Source: Chloroflexota bacterium
GTDB lineage: Bacteria; Chloroflexota; Anaerolineae; JAAYZQ01
Length of the DNA: 64,000 nt
Assembly: GCA_018606645.1 (NCBI GenBank)
Contig: JAGVRI010000020.1
Span: 1 to 64,000 of the forward strand
Direction: 5' to 3'
Positions 1-8,536 of the stretch are shown one piece after another (position 1 is the stretch's first letter; each line of letters opens with the position of its first letter). Below the pieces are notes generated by a model. It was not told the DNA's origin. It worked only from the letters and a program-made list of their open reading frames with translations, and ran no database searches. The translations under genes were made by a program, and so were the position numbers.

Positions 1-648
1 GACCACATCCCGCCCCAACATCACCGCCCGTTCTGACCCAAAGCGGGCCTCCGAGACACTGAAGTGGCCGGTTAGAATGGCCGGTAGCGAAGGGTCCACC
101 TGGGCAGCCAACGCCTGAATGTTTTCGGCCAGGATCTGTTGGACCACAAGGTCCAGATCGGCCATCGTCTTGTTCTTGTATTCGTCATGCACCAGAAGCC
201 GCTGACGCAAGGGATAGGGGATAGTCGCAACCTGGACCCGATCGCCTCGCCGGGTAGTCAGACAATGCAGGTGATCGGAACTGGCGACCACGACATTGGG
301 AACCTCCAGGGTGCGAAAAATATCCACACTCGAGGCTCTCCGTTCCTGGACGGGCAGGTCGTGGTTGCCGATCAACAGCACCACCAGGATGCCGGCATCC
401 GCCAGGCGCTTGATTCGTCGAGCAAACTCGCGGCGGTAGGTGGAATTGGGTTCGCGGCTCTTGTAGACATCGCCGGCAAAGATCACCAGGTCCACGTCAT
501 TGGCCAGGGCATAGTCGACCGCCTCGGTAAAACACCGCAAGAAATCCATGATCCGCCCGTTCAACCCGGTCGCCGGGTCTACCTGCCCATAATTTTCCAT
601 GCCAATGTGCAGGTCGCCGGTGTGCAGAACGCGAATTCGATCCGTCAT
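1..648 (-). CDS. SbcD-like metallophosphoesterase / DNA repair exonuclease (3' end outside window)
   Basis: The reverse strand encodes about 216 N-terminal residues of a calcineurin-like phosphoesterase; the rest lies beyond the left edge. The metal-ligand motifs appear in the family order: TGDLHIG near residues 9-15, then GDVYKS, GNHD, and a GHF further on. This spacing is that of SbcD/Mre11-type exonucleases, which act on DNA ends with an SbcC partner. The partner would lie outside the window, so DNA repair is family knowledge and not shown here. The ATG at 648 is preceded by GGAGAA at good spacing. It is the last visible gene of the first peptide-importer cluster, 52 bp after a small membrane-protein gene. 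Confidence 0.85.
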   Translation of the reverse strand, partial: MTDRIRVLHTGDLHIGMENYGQVDPATGLNGRIMDFLRCFTEAVDYALANDVDLVIFAGDVYKSREPNSTYRREFARRIKRLADAGILVVLLIGNHDLPVQERRASSVDIFRTLEVPNVVVASSDHLHCLTTRRGDRVQVATIPYPLRQRLLVHDEYKNKTMADLDLVVQQILAENIQALAAQVDPSLPAILTGHFSVSEARFGSERAVMLGRDVV

Positions 649-700
649 CGGTTCTTCTCCCAAACTCCGAATCCGAAAGCTCAGGGGACCACCCCGGTTT

Positions 701-892
701 CTAATGTCGGTGGAGGCGTACGTAAAAGGCGGTTCCTACCAATCCCAGAAACAGGCCGGCCACCGAGGCGCCGAAGGACAGGAAACTCAACCAGAACGAC
801 GGTTGAATGACCTTCAACACCATCAGCAGCGGGGCCACGAAACCAAACAGGACCAGGACGAAACCGAGGATCAGAATGGTCCGGGGATGCAT
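701..892 (-). CDS. Small membrane protein, two predicted TM helices, 63 aa
   Basis: A 63-residue protein with two hydrophobic segments (about residues 5-25 and 32-57), a positively charged end (RLHRH) and no recognisable domain. It starts 6 bp after the stop of the upstream ATPase gene, so it should be translated from the same mRNA as the importer. The product is probably a cytoplasmic-membrane protein, because no signal cleavage site is visible. I do not recognise a family with a defined function. A role linked to the importer is suggested only by position. Confidence 0.65.
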   Translation of the reverse strand: MHPRTILILGFVLVLFGFVAPLLMVLKVIQPSFWLSFLSFGASVAGLFLGLVGTAFYVRLHRH

Positions 893-898
893 CGGCAG

Positions 899-1945
899 CT
901 ACCGGTATAGCCAACACGCGGCAAAATGCCCAGGGGTTGGCTCAAAGTCGGGGGGGACCTGAACATCGCACAGGTCTTTCATCATGTGGGGGCAGCGCGG
1001 ATGGAACCGGCACCCGCTTGGTGGATTCACCAGGCTGGGCGGCTCTCCCGGCGGCACCTCCTTGAAAACCTCTGCGTTCTTGGCGTCCGGGTCGGAGGTG
1101 GCCTCCAACAGGGCATGGGTGTACGGGTGGCGAGCATGGCGCAACAGATCGTTCACTCTCGCCTTCTCGACGATCTGCCCTGCATACATGACAAAGATAT
1201 ACTCCGAGAAGTAACGCACCGTGGACAGATCATGGGTGATATAGATCACCGCCAGGTTGTGTGACTCCTGCAACCCACGCAAGAGTTTCAGAATCTCGAC
1301 CCGCACCGAGGCATCCAGCATTGAGACCGGTTCGTCGGCGACCAGGAGCTTCGGATTCAGGATCATGGAGCGGGCAATGACCACTCGTTGCTGCTGCCCG
1401 CCGCTCAACATGTGCGGAAACTTGGTCAGGAAATCATCCACCGGAAAGAGTTTGACCTCTTCCATCACCTTCACGATCCGGGCCTGGCGCTCCTCCCCAT
1501 CCTTGACCCTATTGATGACCAGGGGTTCCTCCAGGATGCGTCGTACGCTCATAAAAGGCGGCAGGGCGCCATACGGGTCTTGCTGCACATAACCGACCTG
1601 AGATCGATACCATTGCAGCGAACGCCCCCGGAGTTCGCTCAGCTTCTGCCCTTCGAACAGGATATCCCCCTTGATCGGCCGATTCAGGCCCAGAATCGTC
1701 TTCATCAGGCTCGATTTGCCACACCCACTCTCGCCAACGATGGCGATCGCCTCACCTTGACGCAGATCAAAATTGACACCATCCACCGCGCGTACATACC
1801 CGGCATGGGCAAACCCCCAGCGCTTCAACTCAAACCAGACATGCAGATCCTGAACCGATAATAGCATCGCATCGGATCGATCCCCCCGGCCATCCCCTCC
1901 GATCGCCGTAGATGGATTTGGTAACCTTGCGCTCTCCTGGTTCAT
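899..1945 (-). CDS. Oligopeptide ABC transporter ATP-binding protein, OppF type (importer 1)
   Basis: ATPase of about 348 residues, probably energising peptide uptake as a heterodimer with the preceding ATPase. Walker [10 protein letters not shown] lies near residues 71-79, with signature LSGGQQQR, Walker B LLVADEP and the cysteine-containing C-terminal oligopeptide-family extension (GCRFHPRCP). I chose the ATG at 1945 because AGGA sits 8 nt upstream. An ATG at 1969 overlapping the previous stop (ATGAGTGA) is the alternative through translational coupling. The first 27 residues before the conserved domain are polar and atypical, so a start at 1867 is also possible. Confidence 0.9.
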   Translation of the reverse strand: MNQESARLPNPSTAIGGDGRGDRSDAMLLSVQDLHVWFELKRWGFAHAGYVRAVDGVNFDLRQGEAIAIVGESGCGKSSLMKTILGLNRPIKGDILFEGQKLSELRGRSLQWYRSQVGYVQQDPYGALPPFMSVRRILEEPLVINRVKDGEERQARIVKVMEEVKLFPVDDFLTKFPHMLSGGQQQRVVIARSMILNPKLLVADEPVSMLDASVRVEILKLLRGLQESHNLAVIYITHDLSTVRYFSEYIFVMYAGQIVEKARVNDLLRHARHPYTHALLEATSDPDAKNAEVFKEVPPGEPPSLVNPPSGCRFHPRCPHMMKDLCDVQVPPDFEPTPGHFAACWLYR

Positions 1946-1961
1946 GCTCTTTATCCTGCCA

Positions 1962-2918
1962 TCACTCATACAGCCAACATCGGACCTGACGTCGTCCCTG
2001 TCCAAAAAGAGGTGGGTCCTGGTCGCATTTGGCAAAGCGCGAGGGACAACGCGGCGCAAACCGACAACCCGCGGGGAGATTGATCAGGCTCGGCGGTTGG
2101 CCGGTAATAAAGTCGGGTTCGATATCGGCCCGCAGTCGGGGGACGCTGGCCATCAGTTTTTGCGAATAGGGGTGAAGGGGCTCGGAGAAGAACCGGGCGG
2201 CATCGTTCAGTTCCACGATCTGCCCGGCATACATCACCGCCACATGGTCCGCCAGTTCGCTCGAAGTCGCAATATCGTGGGTGATCAACACAAACCCCGT
2301 CGCCAACTCGCGCTTGAGGCGTTTCAGCAGATTGAAAATGTTCGCCTGGGTCAGGACATCGAGCGCCGAGGTCGGTTCATCGAGGATGACCAGGTCCGGG
2401 GCGGTGACCAGAGCCATGGCCAGAGCCACCCGCTGGCGCATACCGCCGCTCAGCTCAAAAGCATAGCGGTTCAGGAAATCCACCGGCACCCCGACATGTT
2501 CAAACATTTTGCGCGCCTGTTGGAGCGCCTGCTGTTTATCCACTTTCAGATGGACCATCGTTGGTTCGGCCACCTGATCCCCGACTCTGAGGACTGGATT
2601 CAGGGCATTCATTGCCGCCTGGGGTACGAGCGACATTTTCACCCATCGAACCTCGCGCCGGAACTGTTCCTCGTCCAGGCTCATCACATCCGTGCCGTTC
2701 AAATACACCTTTCCCGAATAGGCATGCACATTGCGCGGCAAGAGCCGAAGGATCGCCCGGGCCAGCGAGCTCTTGCCACAGCCGGATTCGCCAATGATGA
2801 CCACCGCCTCATGACGTTCTAGCTCAAAACTGACCCCATCTACCGCCTGGACCACCCCCTGCGTGGTACGAAAGTGAAGGACCAGGTCCTGAACCCGCAA
2901 CAATCTATCTTCGGTCAT
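1962..2918 (-). CDS. Oligopeptide ABC transporter ATP-binding protein, OppD type (importer 1)
   Basis: A 318-residue ATPase, normal length for OppD/DppD. Walker [10 protein letters not shown] is near residue 43, signature is LSGGMRQR, Walker B LVILDEP, and the C-terminal oligopeptide extension contains GCRFAPRCP. It lies 5 bp after the OppC-type permease gene and overlaps or abuts the OppF-type gene, so the two ATPases should be made in equal amounts. Its likely partners are the permeases at 2924-5409. Substrate specificity cannot be read from the ATPase. Confidence 0.93.
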   Translation of the reverse strand: MTEDRLLRVQDLVLHFRTTQGVVQAVDGVSFELERHEAVVIIGESGCGKSSLARAILRLLPRNVHAYSGKVYLNGTDVMSLDEEQFRREVRWVKMSLVPQAAMNALNPVLRVGDQVAEPTMVHLKVDKQQALQQARKMFEHVGVPVDFLNRYAFELSGGMRQRVALAMALVTAPDLVILDEPTSALDVLTQANIFNLLKRLKRELATGFVLITHDIATSSELADHVAVMYAGQIVELNDAARFFSEPLHPYSQKLMASVPRLRADIEPDFITGQPPSLINLPAGCRFAPRCPSRFAKCDQDPPLFGQGRRQVRCWLYE

Positions 2919-2923
2919 GCGCG

Positions 2924-4264
2924 TTACAGACCTCGCAATCTGGGGTTAAAGATGCGATCCAGCGAAAAGCCCAGCATGGCAAAGGCTAATCCAGTAATAA
3001 TCAGCAGAGCGGCAGGTTCCAACACCCAGTAGTAATACCCCTGATAGAGAGCGCCGTTGGCCTGAGCGTCGTTGATGATTTTCCCCCAGGTGGGCAGAAC
3101 TGGATCGCCCAACCCCAACACGGCGAGCGAGGCTTCCAGGAAGACAAAGGAGGGGATCAATACCACCAACTGCGGAATAAGCATAGGAATGATGCGCGGG
3201 GTCAGATAGGCGAAAATGATCCGCAGGTTGCTGGCCCCATAAGCCCGAGCAGCCTCGATGTATGGCGATTCCTTGACCTGGAGAAAGACCGCCCGATAGG
3301 TCTTGATCGCCCCACCAAAGATACTGAGCACGATCGTGACCCCCAGGATGACCCAGATGCTGCGCGAATAGAAGGTGCTGACCATGATCAGGATCGGGAG
3401 GAACGGCAACACCAGATTGATCTCGGTGATCCGCTGGATGATCTCATCCACCCATCCGCCAAACCAGACCCCGAAGGCAGCGATGACCATGGTCGTGATC
3501 GTGGTGCCCAGGGCCGCCAGCAGTCCGAAGGCCAGGGCGACCGGCGTCCCCCACAACAAAGCGACCGTCAGGTCCCGGCGGAGGTGATCGGTCCCCGCCA
3601 GTCCGTGGAGCTGACCATACACCACAAACTCGGCGTCAACATCGGAATTGGGCTCGAAGGTAAAGCCCTCGATCCGCAGTTCGTACTCTCCCTTGAGCGG
3701 GACCGGGGGCGAGACATTGGGTTTGGCGAATAACCCTTTTTCCGGAGATTGACCGCCGAGCCGGCGCAGCAGTTTACTGTCCTGCGCCAGCCGGAAGGTC
3801 TGGGTTCGCTTGACCGAAAAATCCCCGATCCGGATCTCGCGCCCATCGGGGGTGAGCCAGGTGATCGAGACATGAGGGGGTTTGTCCTGATAAACCGAAG
3901 TAAAATAGATCGAGAGGTCCAGCGGAAAGGTATCAAACGAATAGTCAATGGGAAACGAAATCACGATCCGGTTGTTGCCCTGCGAGTCCTGACTGATTGT
4001 CTTGCCCAGGCCCTCCTTGCTGCTCAGGATCATACTCTCCGAAAGCTTGCGACGGGTGAAATAGTTGAACCAGGTCGGCCCGGCGTTCTTGGGGTTCTGG
4101 TACCAGACCTCTTCCCCTCCGCGCCACAGTCGGATTGCCTCCCGGTAGGGGATGGTGATGAGCGTATAGGCAGACAAGATCAACAAGCCAGCAATAATGA
4201 TCAACCCGACGATGGCCGATGGATAACGCAGAAGCTCGCGGAACGATCGCTGCAAGGCGCTCAT
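2924..4264 (-). CDS. Peptide ABC transporter permease, OppC type with a large extracytoplasmic insert
   Basis: A 446-residue membrane permease. The usual OppC has about 300 residues; here a stretch of roughly 180 residues (about 45-225) follows the first TM helix (about 17-35) and looks like a beta-rich soluble domain outside the membrane. Five TM helices and the permease loop that contacts the ATPase (EAARAYGASNLRIIF) follow. Its start overlaps the OppB-type stop by 4 bp (ATGA), so translation is coupled. The insert presumably contacts the binding protein or substrate, which is inference. Confidence 0.88.
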   Translation of the reverse strand: MSALQRSFRELLRYPSAIVGLIIIAGLLILSAYTLITIPYREAIRLWRGGEEVWYQNPKNAGPTWFNYFTRRKLSESMILSSKEGLGKTISQDSQGNNRIVISFPIDYSFDTFPLDLSIYFTSVYQDKPPHVSITWLTPDGREIRIGDFSVKRTQTFRLAQDSKLLRRLGGQSPEKGLFAKPNVSPPVPLKGEYELRIEGFTFEPNSDVDAEFVVYGQLHGLAGTDHLRRDLTVALLWGTPVALAFGLLAALGTTITTMVIAAFGVWFGGWVDEIIQRITEINLVLPFLPILIMVSTFYSRSIWVILGVTIVLSIFGGAIKTYRAVFLQVKESPYIEAARAYGASNLRIIFAYLTPRIIPMLIPQLVVLIPSFVFLEASLAVLGLGDPVLPTWGKIINDAQANGALYQGYYYWVLEPAALLIITGLAFAMLGFSLDRIFNPRLRGL

Positions 4265-5409
4265 GGTCTTCCGCTCTCCCCAATCTTGACCCGTGGATCC
4301 ACCAACGCGTAGATGAAATCCAGGAGGAAGACGGTGATCGCCAGCAGGTACGCAAAGATGACCGTGGACCCCACGATCACTGACGTTTCATACAGGCCGA
4401 CGGCGCGAAAGAGGGTGCGTCCCAGTCCTGGCCAGTTGAACACCGTTTCCAGGATCGGCGCTCCGGTCCAAAGGGTGATCAGGTTCAGGGCGAAGGTGGT
4501 GATGATCGTAGGCAGGGTCGGCCGTAACACATAACGGCGCTCGATCTCCCGCGAAGTCAACCCTTTGGCCTTGGCCATCTCCACGTAATCTTCGCTGGAA
4601 TAGATCAGAAAGAAGGTCCGCCAGGTGTAGACGCTCAAGAAGATGGTACTGATCGCCAGAGCCAAGACGGGCAGGATCAGATGTTTGAGCAGACTCAGTG
4701 CATAGGCCAGCGGCTCGGTCGGGGGAGGCGCATCCACCATTCCGCCAAACGGCAGGATCTTGAGCAGGGCGGCAAAGATCAAGATCAGGAAAATGCCATA
4801 GAACCAGGCGGGCGCCGACGAAGTGGGGGCCAGGGCGACAATGATCTTATCCAGAAAACTGCCATAGCGACGCGAAAGGTAAAGAGCCATAAAGATTTCG
4901 ACAAAGAACAGGATCAGGTTGGACGTGGCAAACAGGACCAGTGTTGGGGGAAGGCGCTCCAGCAGGATCAACCGCACCTGTTTCGACCCGCTGTCGCTGG
5001 TCATGTTCTGAGCGCGTCCCAGGTTCAGGGAAAGGGCGTTCGACAGATAGTTAAAGCTGCGGACCAGGAACGGCCGGTCCAGACCCAGCCGCTTCTCCTG
5101 GAGGCGGACCAACTCCTCGATCCGCTGCTGGCGCATCTCGGTCGGCATGGTCTTGAATGTCGGGTCGGTCATGACCAGCATGCCAACCGATTCGCGGATC
5201 TCCCCCCGCCGGATCTGATCCACATAGCCGCCCATATTAGCAATCAAAATCGTCAGATACACACCGATGACCACAGTGACAAAAAGAGTGACCAGGCGGA
5301 CGGCAGTGTACCGGGTCACTCGGGAGAAGGTGCTGGTGGTGGCTCTTGCTCGCTTGGCCGGAAGGACACTGGGCTGGGAAGGTAGCGCTTCTTCGCTCAC
5401 TCCGTTCAC
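4261..5409 (-). CDS. Peptide ABC transporter permease, OppB type (importer 1)
   Basis: A 382-residue inner-membrane permease with an N-terminal cytoplasmic tail of about 30 residues, a first TM helix (about 35-55), an extracytoplasmic segment of about 90 residues and five further TM helices. The EAA-like loop reads VEMAKAKGLTSREI. It is slightly longer than typical OppB (306-330 residues) because of the N-terminal tail and the first extracytoplasmic loop. It follows the binding-protein gene after a 76-bp gap that holds a strong hairpin. It forms the channel with the OppC-type protein. Confidence 0.9.
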   Translation of the reverse strand: MNGVSEEALPSQPSVLPAKRARATTSTFSRVTRYTAVRLVTLFVTVVIGVYLTILIANMGGYVDQIRRGEIRESVGMLVMTDPTFKTMPTEMRQQRIEELVRLQEKRLGLDRPFLVRSFNYLSNALSLNLGRAQNMTSDSGSKQVRLILLERLPPTLVLFATSNLILFFVEIFMALYLSRRYGSFLDKIIVALAPTSSAPAWFYGIFLILIFAALLKILPFGGMVDAPPPTEPLAYALSLLKHLILPVLALAISTIFLSVYTWRTFFLIYSSEDYVEMAKAKGLTSREIERRYVLRPTLPTIITTFALNLITLWTGAPILETVFNWPGLGRTLFRAVGLYETSVIVGSTVIFAYLLAITVFLLDFIYALVDPRVKIGESGRP

Positions 5410-5425
5410 TTTCTAGGATCAAGAG

Positions 5426-5467
5426 GGTCTGATAGGGGCAGGACCATCCCCCCACCCCTATCAGACC
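5426..5467 (-). promoter_or_regulatory. Intercistronic hairpin between binding-protein and permease genes (importer 1)
   Basis: A perfect 13-bp inverted repeat (GGTCTGATAGGGG at 5426-5438 with its complement at 5455-5467) sits in the 76-bp gap after the binding-protein stop. No T-run follows it on the minus strand, so it is not a full intrinsic terminator. Such hairpins after binding-protein genes commonly protect the upstream mRNA or cut read-through, giving more binding protein than permease. That function is inferred. Confidence 0.7.
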
Positions 5468-5485
5468 AGAGATTTCGTCAACCGC

Positions 5486-8101
5486 TTATGGGGCGGTCGT
5501 CACAAACTCAAAGGTGGCAAACGAGGGGACGCTCACCACCGTCGGGGAGACGGCCACCTCCAGCTTATTGGACCCGGCCTCCAGTTTGCCGGTCACCTCC
5601 GCACTGAGCACGATCTGGTACTTGCCATCCTCGACGGCCGTGGCTTCGCCCGTTGCAACCAGCTCGCCCTTGGCGTCAAAGAGCAAGTACTTGGCCTGCC
5701 CGATTTCGGCCTGCGGGTAGGGAGCGTCCTTGAAGGTCACGTACACGTCAAAGGTGGCCTCCGAGCCGATCTTGACCGTTCCCGGTCCGTCAATTTCAAC
5801 TACGGCCAGCTTGGGTTCGGCAAAGCCGGCCCACTTGGTGGCCAGATCGGGATAGGCCTCGTTGCGCAGCAGAGTCAGCGTGCCCTCCACCGGGAAGACT
5901 TTGTCCAGGTAGAAGGGCCCGGTGCCGATCCAGAAGTGCCCTTGCTCGGCATACCACCGCTTGAGGTTCGCCCAGCGGGTCTGGACCTCCTCCGGGGTGA
6001 GATAGGCGCTCAGGGTCGGCGTGTATGGGGTAAAGTTGCTAGCCACCGCCTGGTCCAGGTGCTTCTTCAGGATCTCCAGGCTTGGACCACTGACGTAGCT
6101 CATCCACTCGATTTGCAACGCATCGGCCTTGTCGGCGGAGAAGGCCAGCTCTTTGGCCGCGTCGGCGAGGACTCCGAGGCCTACATTATGCCAGGCGCCC
6201 GGACCATAGGTGTAGAATGGGAACCAGTTGATCCCGGAGGTGTAGATGCTCCGCTCGGCGTCCAGTTGGAACGTATCATCGTAGGTCTCGATGACCAGCG
6301 GATCGGTGGAGACGATCTTGACCCCCTTGAAGTGGGCCAGGAACGCCTCGAGGTTGGGCACCTGGGCCTCGTCAAAGATGGGGCTCTCCGGTTTGGCCGG
6401 GTCAAAGGCCATGATCATGAACATGACAAAGTCGGCCACTGAGATGTTGCTGCCGTCATGCCATTTGACCGTCTGGAACATGTCCTTCGGATAATAGACC
6501 ACGGCCTTGATATTGGCAGTGACGGGCTGGGTGTACTTCTCGCCGGCGGTGATGAATTTCTGATTGGCGGCATCCCAGTCCACCCAGGCGTCGGCCGGCA
6601 CCTCGATCTCGGGCACGAACTGCAGGTCCACCCAGTCGAGCGTCTTGATGACCGGCAACCCTTCCTTGACATAGAGCTCGGCTCTTTCCACCCGCTGTGG
6701 CCAGGCCAGACCGGTATAGGGATCGCTGATCACCCCCCAGTCGGCGGTGGCGCGGATGGGCATCATGTCATAGATCCAGTTACTGCCGGCCACCGGGTTC
6801 CAGGGATCGACCAGCAGACCGGGCTGAGCGATCTTGATCGTCCCGCCTTCCTGACCCTCGCGGCGAATGGTGTAGGGCCACAGGGCAGCGCCCGAGATCG
6901 AGCCGGCCAGGTCATAGGTGACCGCGATATCCTTCTTGTAGGGGGCAAAGCTGACCTGGTCCACCAGCCACACCCGCACCGAATCCTGCATGGCCAGGTC
7001 CATCGCCTTGACAAAGAGCTCATTGCGCTCTTCCATGGTCTTGAAGTCGTTGTTCCGCAGCTTTAGAGCGACTTCATCGAACTCGGGCGAGGGCGTATAG
7101 GCCTGGTGGAGCGGGATGGGATAGTCTCGCGGGGTGTAGAAGAAGCTAAAGTTGTCGCCCTGGTCCCGGTCGACCTCGGTCGTGATCCAGCCGCCGGTGT
7201 AGATATGCCACAGACCATCCGCCGGGTTGCTCTGCACCCAGATCGGGGACGCCTCGGTCCGGGTCTTGTACTGGCGGTCCACGGTAAAGCCGATGGTCTC
7301 GAGTTGGTTGGCTACGTAATCGCCGATCGTTTTCCGCTCATCTTCCACCCGCATGATAAAGATCAGGGTGACCGGGTTGCCCTTATACTGCCACTTGCCA
7401 TCCACCAACTCGGCGCCCATGGCCTGCATTTCCTGGGTGATGACCTCTTTGGCCTTGTCTGGGTTGTAGGCATATTTGGCTTCCAGCCGGCGCACATCCG
7501 CAACATAGCGAGCATAATCCGGGAAGGCGCTGGTGATCGGCAGGTACTTGGCCACCGCCAGGCCGCTCAAGATCTCCTGGACGATGTAGTTGCGGTCCAC
7601 CAGCCAGTTCATCGCCTCACGGATTTTGGGATTGCTGAAGGGGTTCAGCCGACCGTCGGTAAACTCGGGCCCAACCGGATTGAAGGTCAGTTCGTTGTAG
7701 GTGCCAAAGGACTGGGCATAGGACAGGTTCGGATCGGCCTTGACCGTCTGGAAGACATTGGCGTCATCGCAGGTGAAGGCAAAGACATCGATCTCGCCAG
7801 CCTGGATGCGCTTAACTGCAGCTTCTTGCGATTCCTCCTCGACCATCACGATCCGATCCACCCACGGTCCGGTGCGCGTGATCGGGACGGGCGTGGGCGT
7901 AACTTCGACGACGACCGTCTCCTTGATCTCCCGCACTTCGGGGGTGCCCATGACCTCCACGACCTGGGTGACCACCTTCTCGACGACCTGGGTGACCACC
8001 TTCTCCACTTCCGGTGGGACGGTCGGTTGACAGGCAGCCAGCCCAAGCAACCCAACCATCACCAGGGCCGCAAGAATTGCTAGTTTTTTGTTGGTAAACA
8101 T
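5486..8101 (-). CDS. Peptide ABC transporter substrate-binding lipoprotein with C-terminal Ig-like domain
   Basis: An 871-residue extracellular lipoprotein. The signal peptide ends in lipobox LAAC (Cys24), followed by a Val/Thr/Glu-rich linker made of two near-identical units (VEKVVTQV) and then a family-5 solute-binding domain (about residues 80-775). The last 85-90 residues form an Ig-like beta domain, which makes the protein much longer than E. coli OppA (543 residues). The ATG at 8101 is preceded by AGGAGGAGATC. It heads importer operon 1, with a promoter at 8290-8319 and a long leader. Peptide or other oligomer binding is family knowledge; the ligand is unknown. Confidence 0.92.
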   Translation of the reverse strand: MFTNKKLAILAALVMVGLLGLAACQPTVPPEVEKVVTQVVEKVVTQVVEVMGTPEVREIKETVVVEVTPTPVPITRTGPWVDRIVMVEEESQEAAVKRIQAGEIDVFAFTCDDANVFQTVKADPNLSYAQSFGTYNELTFNPVGPEFTDGRLNPFSNPKIREAMNWLVDRNYIVQEILSGLAVAKYLPITSAFPDYARYVADVRRLEAKYAYNPDKAKEVITQEMQAMGAELVDGKWQYKGNPVTLIFIMRVEDERKTIGDYVANQLETIGFTVDRQYKTRTEASPIWVQSNPADGLWHIYTGGWITTEVDRDQGDNFSFFYTPRDYPIPLHQAYTPSPEFDEVALKLRNNDFKTMEERNELFVKAMDLAMQDSVRVWLVDQVSFAPYKKDIAVTYDLAGSISGAALWPYTIRREGQEGGTIKIAQPGLLVDPWNPVAGSNWIYDMMPIRATADWGVISDPYTGLAWPQRVERAELYVKEGLPVIKTLDWVDLQFVPEIEVPADAWVDWDAANQKFITAGEKYTQPVTANIKAVVYYPKDMFQTVKWHDGSNISVADFVMFMIMAFDPAKPESPIFDEAQVPNLEAFLAHFKGVKIVSTDPLVIETYDDTFQLDAERSIYTSGINWFPFYTYGPGAWHNVGLGVLADAAKELAFSADKADALQIEWMSYVSGPSLEILKKHLDQAVASNFTPYTPTLSAYLTPEEVQTRWANLKRWYAEQGHFWIGTGPFYLDKVFPVEGTLTLLRNEAYPDLATKWAGFAEPKLAVVEIDGPGTVKIGSEATFDVYVTFKDAPYPQAEIGQAKYLLFDAKGELVATGEATAVEDGKYQIVLSAEVTGKLEAGSNKLEVAVSPTVVSVPSFATFEFVTTAP

Positions 8102-8175
8102 GATCTCCTCCTAACCATATTTATCAAATTTGGGGGATGAGCTTTTCTGACATACCATAGTTTGGTCGCTTTGTC

Positions 8176-8190
8176 CTATCACCTCCTTTC
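8176..8190 (-). promoter_or_regulatory. Extended Shine-Dalgarno sequence without a start codon (leader of importer 1)
   Basis: On the minus strand the leader contains GAAAGGAGGTGAT, a near-perfect complement to the 3' end of 16S rRNA, about 75 nt upstream of the real start, which has its own AGGAGGAG. No suitable start codon follows within 5-12 nt; the only long reading is closed by a stop. A similar element lies in the leader of the second importer (15036-15050). It resembles ribosome-binding mRNA-stabiliser (STAB-SD) elements known from Bacillus; the function here is inferred. Confidence 0.5.
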
Positions 8191-8289
8191 TTGACGACCA
8201 TCCGAACAGGCACTCAAAGCGGCCGAATGTCCGCTGCCGGACCGTCGTCCAGCAAGCACCTGTCATCGCCTTCACGTGCATCCACTGTC

Positions 8290-8319
8290 ATTATACCACA
8301 GGGCCGGCCCTCAGGTCAA
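8290..8319 (-). promoter_or_regulatory. Promoter of importer operon 1 (TTGACC-18-TATAAT)
   Basis: On the minus strand TTGACC (8314-8319) and TATAAT (8290-8295) are separated by 18 nt, with an extended -10 TGTGG directly before the TATAAT. Transcription would start near 8283, giving a leader of about 180 nt. Confidence 0.7.
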
Positions 8320-8350
8320 GGGCTTTTCGCCACGAACCTAGAGCTACTAA

Positions 8351-8483
8351 GTCCAGCATCCAGTGGGAATGGAAGCTTCAGCCGAAATGGAATCACGCAG
8401 AACCCAGCGAAAGCTTCCACTCCTGGGCCGTTCCGCAAAGCCGTAGCGAGCTTGCCAACCTACTTGGCAACAGCCCTACGGCA
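8351..8483 (+). repeat. Dispersed intergenic repeat, copy A
   Basis: About 130 bp that recur with clear similarity at 39117-39240. Shared blocks include GTCCAGCA, GCTTCAGCCGAA, GCAGAACCCAGC and AAGCTTCCACTCCTGGGCCG. The copy folds into a hairpin (GGAAGCTT with AAGCTTCC) followed by a second stem (CCGTAG with CTACGG enclosing TTGCCAA/TTGGCAA). It lies in a 435-bp gene-free stretch (8102-8536) between the two importer operons. No ORF or transposase is present, so it is a small non-coding repeat family. Confidence 0.8.
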
Positions 8484-8536
8484 CGAACCATCACCTTGAC
8501 CCGGAACACGCCCTTGATGACTGAAAGCCAGCCTTT

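Noticed and set aside
7940-8010. A 24-bp tandem duplication (GACGACCTGGGTGACCACCT-type units)
   Set aside because: It encodes the duplicated VEKVVTQV linker of the lipoprotein and needs no separate explanation.
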